A stretch of 64,000 nucleotides of DNA. Source: Limonium bicolor (lineage: Eukaryota > Streptophyta > Magnoliopsida > Caryophyllales > Plumbaginaceae). The position numbers and the translations under genes are program-made. Below, piece by piece: positions 49,913 through 59,847 of this stretch. The notes beneath the pieces were generated by a model. The model saw only the letters and a program-made list of their open reading frames with translations, did not search any database and was not told the origin of the DNA. The stretch is taken from contig CM041779.1 of NCBI GenBank assembly GCA_023374045.1, positions 272,338,062 through 272,402,061 of the forward strand. The letters run 5' to 3'. How positions within the stretch are numbered: position 1 is the first letter of the stretch; every line of letters begins with the position of its first letter.

Positions 49913-51004
49913 GGCAACGAAAGTTCCTCTCTTGTCACACTATTGCCCTCACTCTCTCTAATCTCTCTAAGCACTCGAAGCATTTTCTCTTCTCTCTTAC
50001 AAACACACTTGTGAGATTCAGTGCAAAGAACCCTCGCCTCACAGCCGCTAAAAGAACAACCCGATCGAAAAGTTTTAAACTCCAGTACAAATCATCTAAA
50101 CAAAGATGGCACCAAAATCTGTTCTCCGCTCCAAGAAGAAAGATGTCCTCAAAGAAACTTCCTCCATGCAAGTGGCTGACATACGACCAACAGGACACTC
50201 AAACAGAAGGAAAAGGTCAAGAAAAGGACATGACAGAACCTGACTCAGAAGTTGAAGCAAAACTCATCGAGGTATTTGGAGAACCAGTGGTCGACAGGTC
50301 CAGGACATCTCGTGATACCAGTCACGATGCTGATAGTGATACGGAGTCCTCTCTAATCATACCAACACTCGAACAAAGACTGAAGGCAGAGAAAGAGAAA
50401 GGGAAGCAAAAACTGGTTCTCTCACCACATGGTCAAGCACTAGAAGAACTCTTCCAAGTTAAGAAGAAGGCTGCAAAGCCGCAGCCACCTCAAGCACTCA
50501 AACGTCTAAAGAAGCTCAAAGAGCTGAAGCCATTGATGTTTATAGCAGAGAACGTCAGCGACAAGTCCTGTCCTGTCTTACCAAAGACGTTGGATTTGAA
50601 CTGGATGGAGCAAATGGGTCTTGGAAAGATTCAGGAGCTCCTGGAATTTCAAGGATGGGTAGACTTATTCCATGAGCCTATCCCCATCTACACTGAGCTG
50701 CTCAAAGAGCATATGACGTATCTTGGACCACTCTAGGACGACGACAACAACGAATATCTCATCTCCACAATCTACGGTGTCACCATCAATATCACCAAGT
50801 CTTGGATCTGCAAGACCTTTGGTTTGGAACCAAAAGGACTCGTGGTTCCAAAAGCAACCACCTGGAATGATTTGGGACACCAAGGAGGAAAAATGGTCCA
50901 GCTACTCAACCCGGGGCTACAATGAAATCTTCAACGCCATAGAAATGTCTATCCCTGACAGGGTGCTCTTCAGTATCCTCACCCACAACATCACCCCACG
51001 TAAC

Positions 51005-52630
51005 TGCTAACGGGAAAATTGTAGGAAAAACTATATACATAAAAGAATAAAATAATAAACTAAACCTACAACTCTACTACGGGTAGCAAATAAAACCCGG
51101 TCGAAGTATAGTGTAAATATATTACGACCGAGAGTATCGAACCCAAGGGACTTATAGAAAACTAGTTAATCCCGGTAATACCTATTTTAAGACAAGGGGG
51201 AATTGAAAGTGACAATTAAACTAAAATTACTAACTAAATAAACTCACTTTGATTTGGGAAGATATCAATGCAAGAGTATCATATGACCAATGATCAAGGG
51301 TGGCAAGTCTCAAAGAGGATTTGTGTCTCGCAAAATGCATATGTCGGGTGACATGCCGGACCTTAGATACCCGGCATAGTCAAGGCCTTTGAATGTGCCG
51401 GACAACTTCCCTCCGGCACGACATCCGGCATCGTACATTCCGTAAATACCACTTCCAGAATCAGTTCTAAATACCGGAACTCAATATTCATACTTGCATC
51501 GAGCACAGCCAATGCCTCAAATGTGCCGGACAACTTCCATCCGGCACGACATCCGGCATCGTACATTCCGTAAATACCACTTCCAGAATCAGTTCTGAAT
51601 ACCGGAACTCAATATCCATACTTGCATCGAGCACAGCCAATGCCTCAAATACAAACAGAATAATGGGAAAATAAGAGATTAATCCAAAACCTTAGCATTT
51701 GTTGCCCCTTTTTAGAACAACAATATTAAAGATTACCAAGATCCTAATCTATCCTATTCTTGCTCTTGTAAGCCTTAAATAGGACTTAGAGATAAGCAAA
51801 TAAGTGGCTAACTCATTCTACTTGTAAGAAGACTAGAAACCTCCATTAAGAAACTCGTAAATTCCATAAATGATCATAAGAGTTTTACAAGGAAATCTTC
51901 CCTAACCAAAAACCTAACAAGGAATTCAACAACACCATCCACACAACTACAAGAAGAGAATACAAAGGTGAAGAAGGAGATGTTCATAGCCTTAACCCGA
52001 CAAGGTCTTCTTCTTCTCTTCGCGTGGATGGTTCTGCAGCAATTCCTTGGACACCAACAATGGAGTGGGCGGAAATATAGAAGTGAATGGCATGGATTTG
52101 GTATGTTGAAGTGTCCCAAATGATGTAGACTCTCGGCCTATTTATAGAGCTTCAATATGTCTTTTACCGGGCGTCGTGCCGGATAGTCAGTAGCCGACAC
52201 ACGTGGGAAATGTGCCCAACTGTTAATGGTCAAAACCACCAATTCCACGTGAAACAGTGTATATGCCGGGTAGGATATACCCGGCATCATACCCGGCACC
52301 AGCCTAATCACCAACGGTCAATAACTGCTATCGCTTGGTCAACCGTGGCGACTCTCTACCTATGCCGGATGGGATACCTGGCATCGTATCTGACAAAGCC
52401 TCTTTTCTGATCTATGCTCGTGCCGTGCAGGATAATCCGGCATTGAGTTCGGCATCACTTGAACTTTTGCCTAGAAAATCATCCTTGCATGGAAAACATA
52501 TAAAAACATCAATCTGAACAAATAATAGACTTTAGACATAATATAGCATAAATAACATATATATAACCCTATTTACACAAATATAATCCTAAATCTAGTA
52601 CATAAAATATGATAAGTCTGTGGCTTATCA
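51005..52630 (-). mobile_element. 1.63-kb Athila-like solo LTR inside the SIRE extra ORF
   Basis: On the minus strand it starts TGATAAGCC and ends CCGTTAGCA, with TSD GTAAC (51000-51004 and 52631-52635). Like Athila LTRs, it has a 'CTTGGGTTCGATAC...GACCGGGT' segment near its end (plus strand 51080-51160). CTATAAATAGG on the minus strand (52138-52149) is its probable TATA box. No coding region is present. It holds CCGGCAT palindromic words and a 128-bp tandem duplication. Confidence 0.85.
51393..51649. repeat. 128-bp tandem duplication in the Athila-like solo LTR
   Basis: A unit starting at ATGTGCCGGACAACTTCC and ending at GCCAATGCCTCAA is repeated once with three or four changes. Each copy contains a hairpin with CCGGCACGACATCCGGCAT-type arms. 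Confidence 0.85.
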
Positions 52631-52863
52631 GTAACCAACGCACTCACATTGTCAATGAAAGAGATGTGAGATTGCTCTATGCTATGAAGACCAAGGAGAA
52701 AATAGACCTTCCAGCCATGATTCTGCTCACCATAGAGGAGAGTAGATATGTCAACCAAGGTCTTGTGCATGGTGGAGTGGTAACAAAAGCGCTACAAGAA
52801 AACGGAGTGGACACCGACATGTTCCATGAGTGCATGCGCACCACTCAGGACAGCATTTGTTGA

Positions 52864-53525
52864 GAAATGTTGTCCAAAATGGGGATAAAAACAAAGGGGG
52901 ATAAGCTTGTAGTTGCAGAGCCTACAAGAGCGAGGACTCAAGGTCGGAGCCTCAACCAACTATAAGAGCATCAGCATCAGAGGAAAAGAAGTCTCTATCA
53001 CCGGTCCACGACAGGTCGGGGACCAATCTGGATACTTCAGCTCGGGATGTTCTTCAGCGTGTGAGAGTTACTCTCATAACTGTGCAGGTTGTCTCCTCTG
53101 AACCAAGTGTTCATCACATGGTTCAAGGAGCAATAGATTTTATAGACTCTCACATAGCCTGAGTATTGTCTCCTAGAGACTCGAGTGAACCGTGAGAGCT
53201 AGATTTAGGATTAGATTTTTTTTCTTTTCCATTAATGTTTTATTTTGCCTTTGACTATCTGTTTCAAAGTAAACTTTTGATATCAATGAAAATGCAACTG
53301 GTTCTTGTCAACTTGAATGCTTATGATGGTTCTGAAATAATTTATTGTATTGACTGCTTCTTCCTTGATTAAAAATTGCAAAATGATCTGAGATATTTAG
53401 TCCTATCCATTCCACTAATCCAATCTCGGACCTTGACACCTAAAAAGCCTACAAACATAGCCCACAAGACGTAGCACCTCATTTATTACCACTCACCGAT
53501 CAGTCGTTGAGCATATCCAAAGTGT
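52864..53525 (+). other. SIRE region between the two extra ORFs
   Basis: The first 240 bp continue, in shifting frames, the tail of the envelope-position ORF. One copy of the ACCGGTCCACGACAGGTCGG word lies at 53000-53020. The rest is AT-rich with a T-rich run at about 53215 and no gene. Confidence 0.4.
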
Positions 53526-53534
53526 CTATAAAAC
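53526..53534 (+). promoter_or_regulatory. second internal TATA box of the SIRE element
   Basis: CTATAAAAC is followed by a 47-bp C/T/A leader with CACTCACACTCAGTCATTC and then ATG 53582. The arrangement repeats that at 49904-50106. Confidence 0.5.
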
Positions 53535-53581
53535 TTGCTTACTCCATCTGCCACTCACACTCAGTCATTCACATCTCACAA

Positions 53582-53941
53582 ATGGCACAAACTCCATAAA
53601 GAACATCCAGTTCGAATGAACAAATAGTGCGCTCCACAATTCGCAAGTTCATGGCCACAAAACACCCAAAGAAATAGGCCGCCCAAAGCTATGTTCAGCC
53701 AGACTCCGACTCATTTACAGCTTGGTCTATCACCTCAAGTGTCACTCTATCACATACACGTTCTCCACACTGCGTGGAGTTCACAATAGATTCTGATGAG
53801 TCCGACCTTTCAACCACAGCTGAATCACCTTTGATCAAACCTACCACAAGACCATCTTGGATCAAAGCTTCTTTTTCAGAGGAAGAACCCTTTGGCCCAG
53901 AAGATTATGAATGGGATAACCAACTACGTCACTCCATCTAG
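53582..53941 (+). pseudogene. second extra ORF of the SIRE element, 120 codons with two internal stops
   Basis: One frame from ATG 53582 to TAG 53939 is open except for TAA at codon 6 and TAG at codon 32. The peptide is rich in Ser, Thr, Glu and Asp, with an acidic end (FSEEEPFGPEDYEWDNQLRH). I recognise no domain. It follows its own TATA box, and the low number of breaks suggests it was once translated. Confidence 0.45.
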
Positions 53942-54298
53942 ATTATCTTGATCATGTTTGTGGTTTATACTCTATGGAATGTCATAGCCTTTACAACATC
54001 TTACGTCGTGTAGTTGCTCCCTATTTTGCTGTATGGAAAAGGGTGAAAGAAAAAGTATATGTACTTGTGAGAATATGTCTATCGTCCTTGTACTATGCAT
54101 CATCTTAATGAAAACATTATCTACTTTGGTTATAGTATAACATAAAAGCTGTCACTTATTGCTATCATTCGTTAAAGTTTTTCATACTTAAAACCCTTAA
54201 CAAACTCAGGGGGAATCCTTCTTAGAGGGAATCTCTCAATTTTTGAATTGCCAAGTACATATAATTGTATAGGTTGCCATCATCAAAAAGGGGGAAAT
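53942..54298 (+). other. SIRE 3' untranslated region with polypurine tract
   Basis: There is no open frame. The region ends in AAAAAGGGGGAAA (54285-54297), the polypurine tract, directly before the 3' LTR. Confidence 0.8.
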
Positions 54299-55391
54299 TA
54301 TTAAGACAATATCCTTTAGTTTTGATGATAGCAAACCTTGTATTGTCTATCTAATGCGTTTGTCAAGATTCATGATTCAGATAAACAGGTAAATGAGTGG
54401 CTTAGCACGCAAGGTTGAAAGCGCGCTCAATCCACGACATGTGCCCAACCAGTTGGGCACCTGTCTGCGAGAGCTCCGTAGAACCTCTAGCACAGACAAC
54501 CAGTCAGACACCGCACGAAGATATCTCTCATGTTTAAAGATGAAAAACAAAGACAAGGGACTACAAAGGATTGACACATTCACATAAGACACATACACCC
54601 ACATAAGCAACTTGCTCACGATAAGTTCACGACAAAAGGAGAAGATCATTAATGCACAAGATAACAAGGTTATCAATGAACATCATTACATACCCGTAAT
54701 AAATTCAGAAGAGGGCATTTATGAGCATTTAATGAGCCAAATAGAATCAAGCAAGTGGGGCACACAAGTGGTGATTGACCTATCAAGAGGGATGCCGCCA
54801 ACTTGACCAACCATAAGGCGACACGTAGTCCAGACACCTCCAAATCAAGTTGAAGACTCTCTGCAAGTCTAGTGTGTTTAGTATGTGAATAATCGAAGCT
54901 GTAGTCAGCTCCTAGAAGTCTAGGGACTAATAGGACGGTAGTTACATCCTAACTACCGTGTATATATACTTGCATTTATTCCTTATGTAAGTATGCCTGT
55001 ACGAGAGAAAAGAAAGAGATAATCTGGGCAAGTGTGGATCAGACTTAGGAGTGTGTGTAAGTGCTAAAGAGTTGGTGAGCTAGATAGGACTGGGTTAGAG
55101 TATCAATACATTGGGTATTTGATAGACCGACAAGTCGGGGAACGGTCGGTGAACCGTAGGCCGATAGTCAGGAGAGGGTTAAGGACTTTAGGGGTAAAGT
55201 CGAAACTGTCCCGGGAGTCCGTGTATGGGGCAAGGGAGATTGAGTGAATTTCATGTGTGTAAATTCTCAATCGAAATGGGTTTTCCAGTTTAAGTTTATC
55301 TCACGTCCATTCCTAAACTATCTAGTTTTATTAGAGTCCATGATACGTCCACGACACGTCAGGGACGCATCAGGAGCGCTTGCTGGTTTCA
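54299..55391 (+). repeat. 3' LTR of the SIRE element
   Basis: The LTR is 1093 bp, equal in length to the reconstructed 5' LTR. Its first two bases are TA instead of TG, a late mutation since the 5' copy has TG. A TATATATA box lies at 54961-54968, and the GGTCGGGGAACGGTCGG palindrome near 55130. It ends GGTTTCA before AAGAC. Confidence 0.94.
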
Positions 55392-55396
55392 AAGAC

Positions 55397-57155
55397 CATT
55401 AAGGATAAGCTTTGTTCAGCTCCGATTGTGGTTCCACCAGATTGGTCAGAACCATTTGAGATCATGACAGATGCGAGCGATTATGCTGTTGGCGCCGCAC
55501 TTTGTCAGAGGAAGGATAAGATACTGAGAGTAATTACCTATGCAAGCAAGACTCTGATAGATGCACATAAGAACTACACTACTATAGAGAAGGAGTTACT
55601 TGCTTGGGTATTTGCTTTGGATAAGTTTAGACCGTATTTGCTAGGAAGCAAAGTAATTGTTCACACTGACAATACGACACTTGAGTATCTTTTCCAGAAT
55701 AATGATTCAAAACCTAGACTCTTGAGGTGGATTTTGCTTCTCAAGGAGTTTAACTTGGAGGTTGTTGATAAGAAAGGGAAGCAAAATGGAGTTGTTGACC
55801 ATCTGTCTAGGTTGGACATTCCTGATGATGGAGTCTCAATAAATGAGTTCTTTCCTGATGAGAAAGCATTCGTTATTGGAAAGGTGAAAGAACCATGGTA
55901 TGCAGATGTAGCGAATTATCTTGCTTCTAGGTTGATCCCTCGTGACTATAGTTATAACCAGAAGAAGTAATTCTTATCAGAGGCCCGCCGCTATATCTGG
56001 GAGGATCCCTATCTCTTTAGGATTTGTGCTGATGGTTTAATGAGGAGATGCCTTCCATATGATAAGATTCAGAGTGTAATAGAATTTTGTCATTCTAGAG
56101 AGGCAGGTGGTCATCATGGTTCTACAAGAACAGCTGCAAAGGTGTTAGAGTGTGGATTCTTTTGGCCCACTCTACATAAGGATGTCCACCAATTTTTGTT
56201 CTCACTGTGACAGCTGTCACGGGATGGGAAATATCTCTAGAAGACATGAGATGTCTCAGCAAGGTATTCTTGAGGTCGAACTTTTTGATGTATGGGGTAT
56301 GGATTTCATAGGCCCCTTCCCTTCATCCCATGGAAATTAGTATATCTTAGTCGTTGTGGATTATGTCTCAAAGTGGGTTGAAGCTATTCCATGCCACACC
56401 GCTGATGCTAAGACAGTGGTGAAGTTTCTGAAAAAGCACATCTTCACCAGATTTGGGGTGCCCAGAGCGATCATCAGTGATGGTGGCTCTCACTTCTGCA
56501 ACTGAGCTTTCGATTCGTTAATGTCTAAATATGGGGTGACACACAAGGTAGCATTACCTTACCATCCCCAAACTAATGGTCAAGCATAAGTGACCAATCG
56601 TGAGCTTCAATGGATCTTGCAGAAGACTGTTAATGCATCAAGGAAGAATTGGTCAGTCAAGCTGGATGACGCTCTGTGGGCATACCGGACTACATTTAAT
56701 ACTCCTATAGGGATGTCTCCATTCAAGCTTGTGTACGGGAAAGCCTGCCATCTCCCAGTGGAATTAGAACATAAGGCATATTAGGCATTGAAAGCCCTGA
56801 ATTTTGACTTGCATGCCGCAGGAGAGAAAAGAAAGTTTCAACTGTCTGAATTGGAAGAGCTTAGGGAACAAGCTTATGATAGCTCAAGGATTTATAAGGA
56901 GCGCACCAAAAAGATCATGATCACATGATTCAGAAGAGTGAGTTTAAAGTGGGGGATCTGGTATTGCTCTTCAATTCCAGGTTGCGTCTTTTTCCAAGAA
57001 AGTTGAAATCACATTGGGCATGCCCCTTCAGAGTTGTAGGCGTCACATCCTATGGAGCATATGAGCTTGAAAACAAAGCGGGTGAAACCTTTAAGGTAAA
57101 TGGTGCTCATTTAAAACATTACATAGGTACTGATCATGAGCTTCTTTCTATGTAG
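55397..57155 (+). pseudogene. pol: Athila pol, RNase H and integrase half after the Copia insertion
   Basis: The frame continues the RT cut at 16920. RNase H spans 55430-55810 ('[20 protein letters not shown]', '[14 protein letters not shown]', '[11 protein letters not shown]', 'VVDHLSRL'). TAA 55968 follows, then the integrase zinc region (CHSREAGGHHGSTRTA), 'CDSCHGMGNISRRHE', first catalytic Asp in 'WGMDFIGPFPSSHG' and second in 'IISDGGSHFC'. The catalytic Glu, 36 positions after that Asp, is replaced by TAA at 56587. Other stops are at 56338, 56503 and 56782, plus a break near 56920. The C-terminal domain ends 'HYIGTDHELLSM' at 57155. Confidence 0.9.
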
Positions 57156-58679
57156 GCAGTGTTCTTTATTGAAGATGACTTCAGTTCTGCCACCAAGCTA
57201 GTTTCTCAGAAGACAAGTTCGAATATGAAGAAGAAATTTTCTTGGTGAATGTGGAAGGAGTTGGGAATGTTGAAGAAGCTTGTTGTAGGATGTTGTGGAG
57301 CTTCCGACCACACTTCCTGCATGAATTGAAGGGAAAATGTCTAGCTAAAAGACTTTAAACAGGAGCAGCTGACTGGGAGGCAACCCAGTGTTTTCGGTAT
57401 TTTAATTATACTTTATTTTGTTGTTTAGCTTTGTTTTACGTTAATAAATTGTCTTCTTTATTTTCAGTTGAGAAAAGAACAAGTTTTTGAATTTTTGGAC
57501 TTGTCTGAACTTGTGTCCGAACATGGATGTTCGGACACAAGTCGAGGGGATGAAGAACTGCACAGAACGATATGTCCGAACTTCAATGTTCGGACACATC
57601 GGACCAATGTTCGGACGCAATGCGGGAAGAACTTTAGAGCTGGGGAATGATATGTCCGAACTTCAGTCCGAACTTCAGTCCGAGCTTCAATGTTCGGACA
57701 AGGGTCGAGAGGAATACTGAGATTTCAATGGAGGTGTTCGAACTTCTGTCCTAACATCAAAGTTCGGACACGATACAAGAGTTCAATAAGGGAAAAACGA
57801 TGTGTCTGAACTTCAGTCCTAACTTTGAAGTTCGGACATGTAGCGAAGCGCTACCCAGGTAAGTGTGTCCGAACATGCAAGTTCGGACACTTCGATAAGT
57901 CCAAATTTAAGTACGAAATCCGAGCTTCAAACTACCAAAAAAAATTCCCCAAATCTGTTGCGAACAGCCTTCTCCCCCAAATCGCCTTCCTCATTCAATC
58001 CCTCATAACTTGCTCATTTTTCCACCAAATCTTACAAACTTGGTATCAATCTCTTTGTTTTGAATTCTCTATAACCCTAGCACCAGAAATCAACCAAAAA
58101 ATCCTTGAATCAGTCCGATTTTGATTCCAACATGTTCGAACCCTAACTTTTGAGATTTCAGAATTTGGAGTGGAATCTTGCAGATTTCATTGTTATTTTT
58201 ACTTCTACCTATATAGTCAACTCGAGAAAGGTATTTTCTTCACTTTCCTGCTTCATTTATAGTATTTTTGACAGATTTCGAAATTTGGAACGTATGTGGT
58301 CGAAAATATGAAGCCCGTGGTTGAATTTTCTGAAATTAATCTGCATGAATGAAGTTACTTATCTGTTACATTGTAAATGGGTGGTTAGAGAGAATTAAAC
58401 TGAATGTTGTGTTTATAATGATGGATTTTTGAGTTTGTGGTTTGATTTTGCTAGCCGAATTGACTGAGACTTAGTTGAAAGTGCTAGAATACCTTGTTAA
58501 GTCTCTGCTGGTCACTGTTTGATGAAGATTAACGCTGAAATTGAAAAATTGATTGAACCTTTCTGTGGAGAATGATGAATTTTTAGGGGAGACTCTGTCG
58601 GATTATGGATAGAATTTGTGCATACATTGAGCTATTTTATCTTTGCCATTTTTTATATTGACTGATTCTTTTTTAGCAG
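57156..58679 (+). other. Athila spacer between pol and the envelope-position ORF, with hairpin array
   Basis: A GGGAGGCAACCCAGT phrase lies near 57375. A hairpin array occupies 57502-57890, then comes a T-rich stretch that may be an untranslated leader (57900-58679). The frames at 57468-57720 and 57825-58124 are unsupported. Confidence 0.6.
57502..57890. repeat. hairpin array inside the Athila element, outside the LTRs
   Basis: Five to six units include ACTTGTGTCCGAACAT/GG/ATGTTCGGACACAAGT, an almost perfect 16-bp hairpin at about 57510-57543. Later units are diverged around AAGTTCGGACA. It is the same word as in this element's LTRs. Confidence 0.85.
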
Positions 58680-59847
58680 ATGATGCGCAAGTTAACCGGC
58701 AGGTCTAAGAAGTGTGGGAGAGCCGGTGCCAGTTCAAGCCGCCAAGGTCAGAATGACGTATTTAGAAACGACGCAGCGAGGGAGTGGTTTGAGAAGGGAG
58801 TAGATATTATCGCTGAGCGTCGCGTTGTACCTAAGCTTCAGCGTCAGCTGGGTTTACAGGAGCTCCTTGACGCGTACGGATGGGGCAAGATTTTGGACAT
58901 GGGGGGACCGTACTCCGAGCAGTTGGTGAGTATGTTTTATGCTAATGCTATCTGTCGGGACGGGCAAGTTTACTCCATTGTTCAGGGTCGTGACATCAAA
59001 ATTTCAACGGTGGAGATTGCTCGTTATCTAGGGATTCCTTACCCTGCTCCCCCTCCGCCCGAACACCTCAATCCCCATGACTTCCAGGCCGCTACAATTA
59101 ATCATTATCTCCCAGCCATGATCCAAGCCCCGCGTCGACGTAGAGGTGATGACCCGTCGAAGCAAGTCATCCCTGCTGATCTGCTTCAAGACCCACGGGA
59201 GCGAGTCCTCTTCGCGCTACTGGTTGCTAATGTTCTCCCCCAACAGAGCTCCGATCTGAACCACACCGACTGCTTACTCCTGCAGGCTGTGCTGAATCCA
59301 GCCTTTGCTGGGGCAGCTGAGATCACCTATTTACCGAGGGTCATCTCCCTGCATCTTCGCTTCATCGTAGAGCACAAGGACAAGCATAAGCTTAGCTTTC
59401 CTGTCATGCTATGTCAGTTACTTCGATGGCAGTTGGTATCCATTCCATCCGACGGGCTTCATCCTGCGAGGTCCCCTATTTGATATCGGCGCCATGAAAA
59501 AGATGTGGTTTGAGTTAGATGGGGTGACCTGGAGGAAGAAGGTTGTTCCGAGATCACAGAAGCGCTAGAGAGATACCGGTGAGGGTCCATCAGAGCCACC
59601 TCCTCCATCTACAGCTGAGGATGAGGATGCCTATGCAGCACTGCCGGCCCCAGGAAGCGAATATGCCACGAGATATGAGCTTGACCAGCTACAGCAGATC
59701 TTCGAGTCTCGCTTTGATGCCTTGGATCGGCTCTATCAGGCGGAGATTGAGATCCTTCAGGAGCAGGCTCGTCGCTCCCAAGAGGATTATGCGTCCCTCC
59801 TCGCGCAATTGCAGCAGTGGCAGGCATTCTATCCACCTCCACAATGA
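58680..59847 (+). pseudogene. Athila envelope-position ORF (plant-transposon-protein domain)
   Basis: ATG 58680 opens a frame of 267 codons with 'REWFEKGVDIIAERRVVPKL', 'AYGWGKILDMGGPYSEQLV' and 'GRDIKISTVEIARYLGIPYP', the domain usual in this position of Athila elements. Near 59465 the frame shifts by one; the other frame continues with 'GPLFDIGAMKKMWFELDGVT', a TAG at about 59565, a Pro/Ala-rich linker and a Gln/Glu-rich helical tail (LQEQARRSQEDYASLLAQLQ) to TGA 59845. So one shift and one stop break an otherwise long gene of about 390 codons. It is often called envelope-like, but I see no signal peptide or clear membrane helix. Function unknown. Confidence 0.82.

Larger units (their letters stand above)
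50106..52863 (+). pseudogene. SIRE envelope-position ORF, plant-transposon-protein-like, split by a solo LTR
   Basis: The likely start is ATG 50106 (MAPKSVLRSKKKDV), 194 bp after an internal TATA box. The frame shifts after about 40 codons into the main frame, which runs to 50736. The N-terminal half is charged and low in complexity (Glu, Lys, Ser). The second half has 'LEFQGWVDLFHEPIPIYTEL', then after TAG 50734 'ISTIYGVTINITKSWICKTF', which resembles the plant-transposon-protein domain found in Athila envelope-position ORFs. A frameshift follows, then 'IPDRVLFSILTHNITPRN', the solo LTR 51005-52630, and the last part 'AMKTKEKIDLPAMILLTIEE' to TGA 52861. I see no signal peptide or membrane segment to support an envelope role. 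Function unknown. Confidence 0.7.
16926..55391 (+). mobile_element. SIRE-lineage Ty1/Copia retrotransposon inserted in Athila pol
   Basis: The 5' LTR starts TGTTAAGACA at 16926 after AAGAC, and the 3' LTR ends GGTTTCA at 55391 before AAGAC, giving an exact 5-bp TSD. Across the insertion the Athila pol frame reads on (FKT...IKDKL). Internal order is gag, protease, integrase, RT, RNase H, then two extra ORFs, the layout of the SIRE lineage. After removing three inner insertions about 10.1 kb remain. Both LTRs are exactly 1093 bp once the inner solo LTR is removed. Gag, pol and the extra ORFs are all broken. Confidence 0.94.

Noticed and set aside
49858..50105. Upstream extension of the SIRE envelope-position frame
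   Set aside because: It runs over the TATA box and C/T-rich leader; a better start is ATG 50106 in the other frame.
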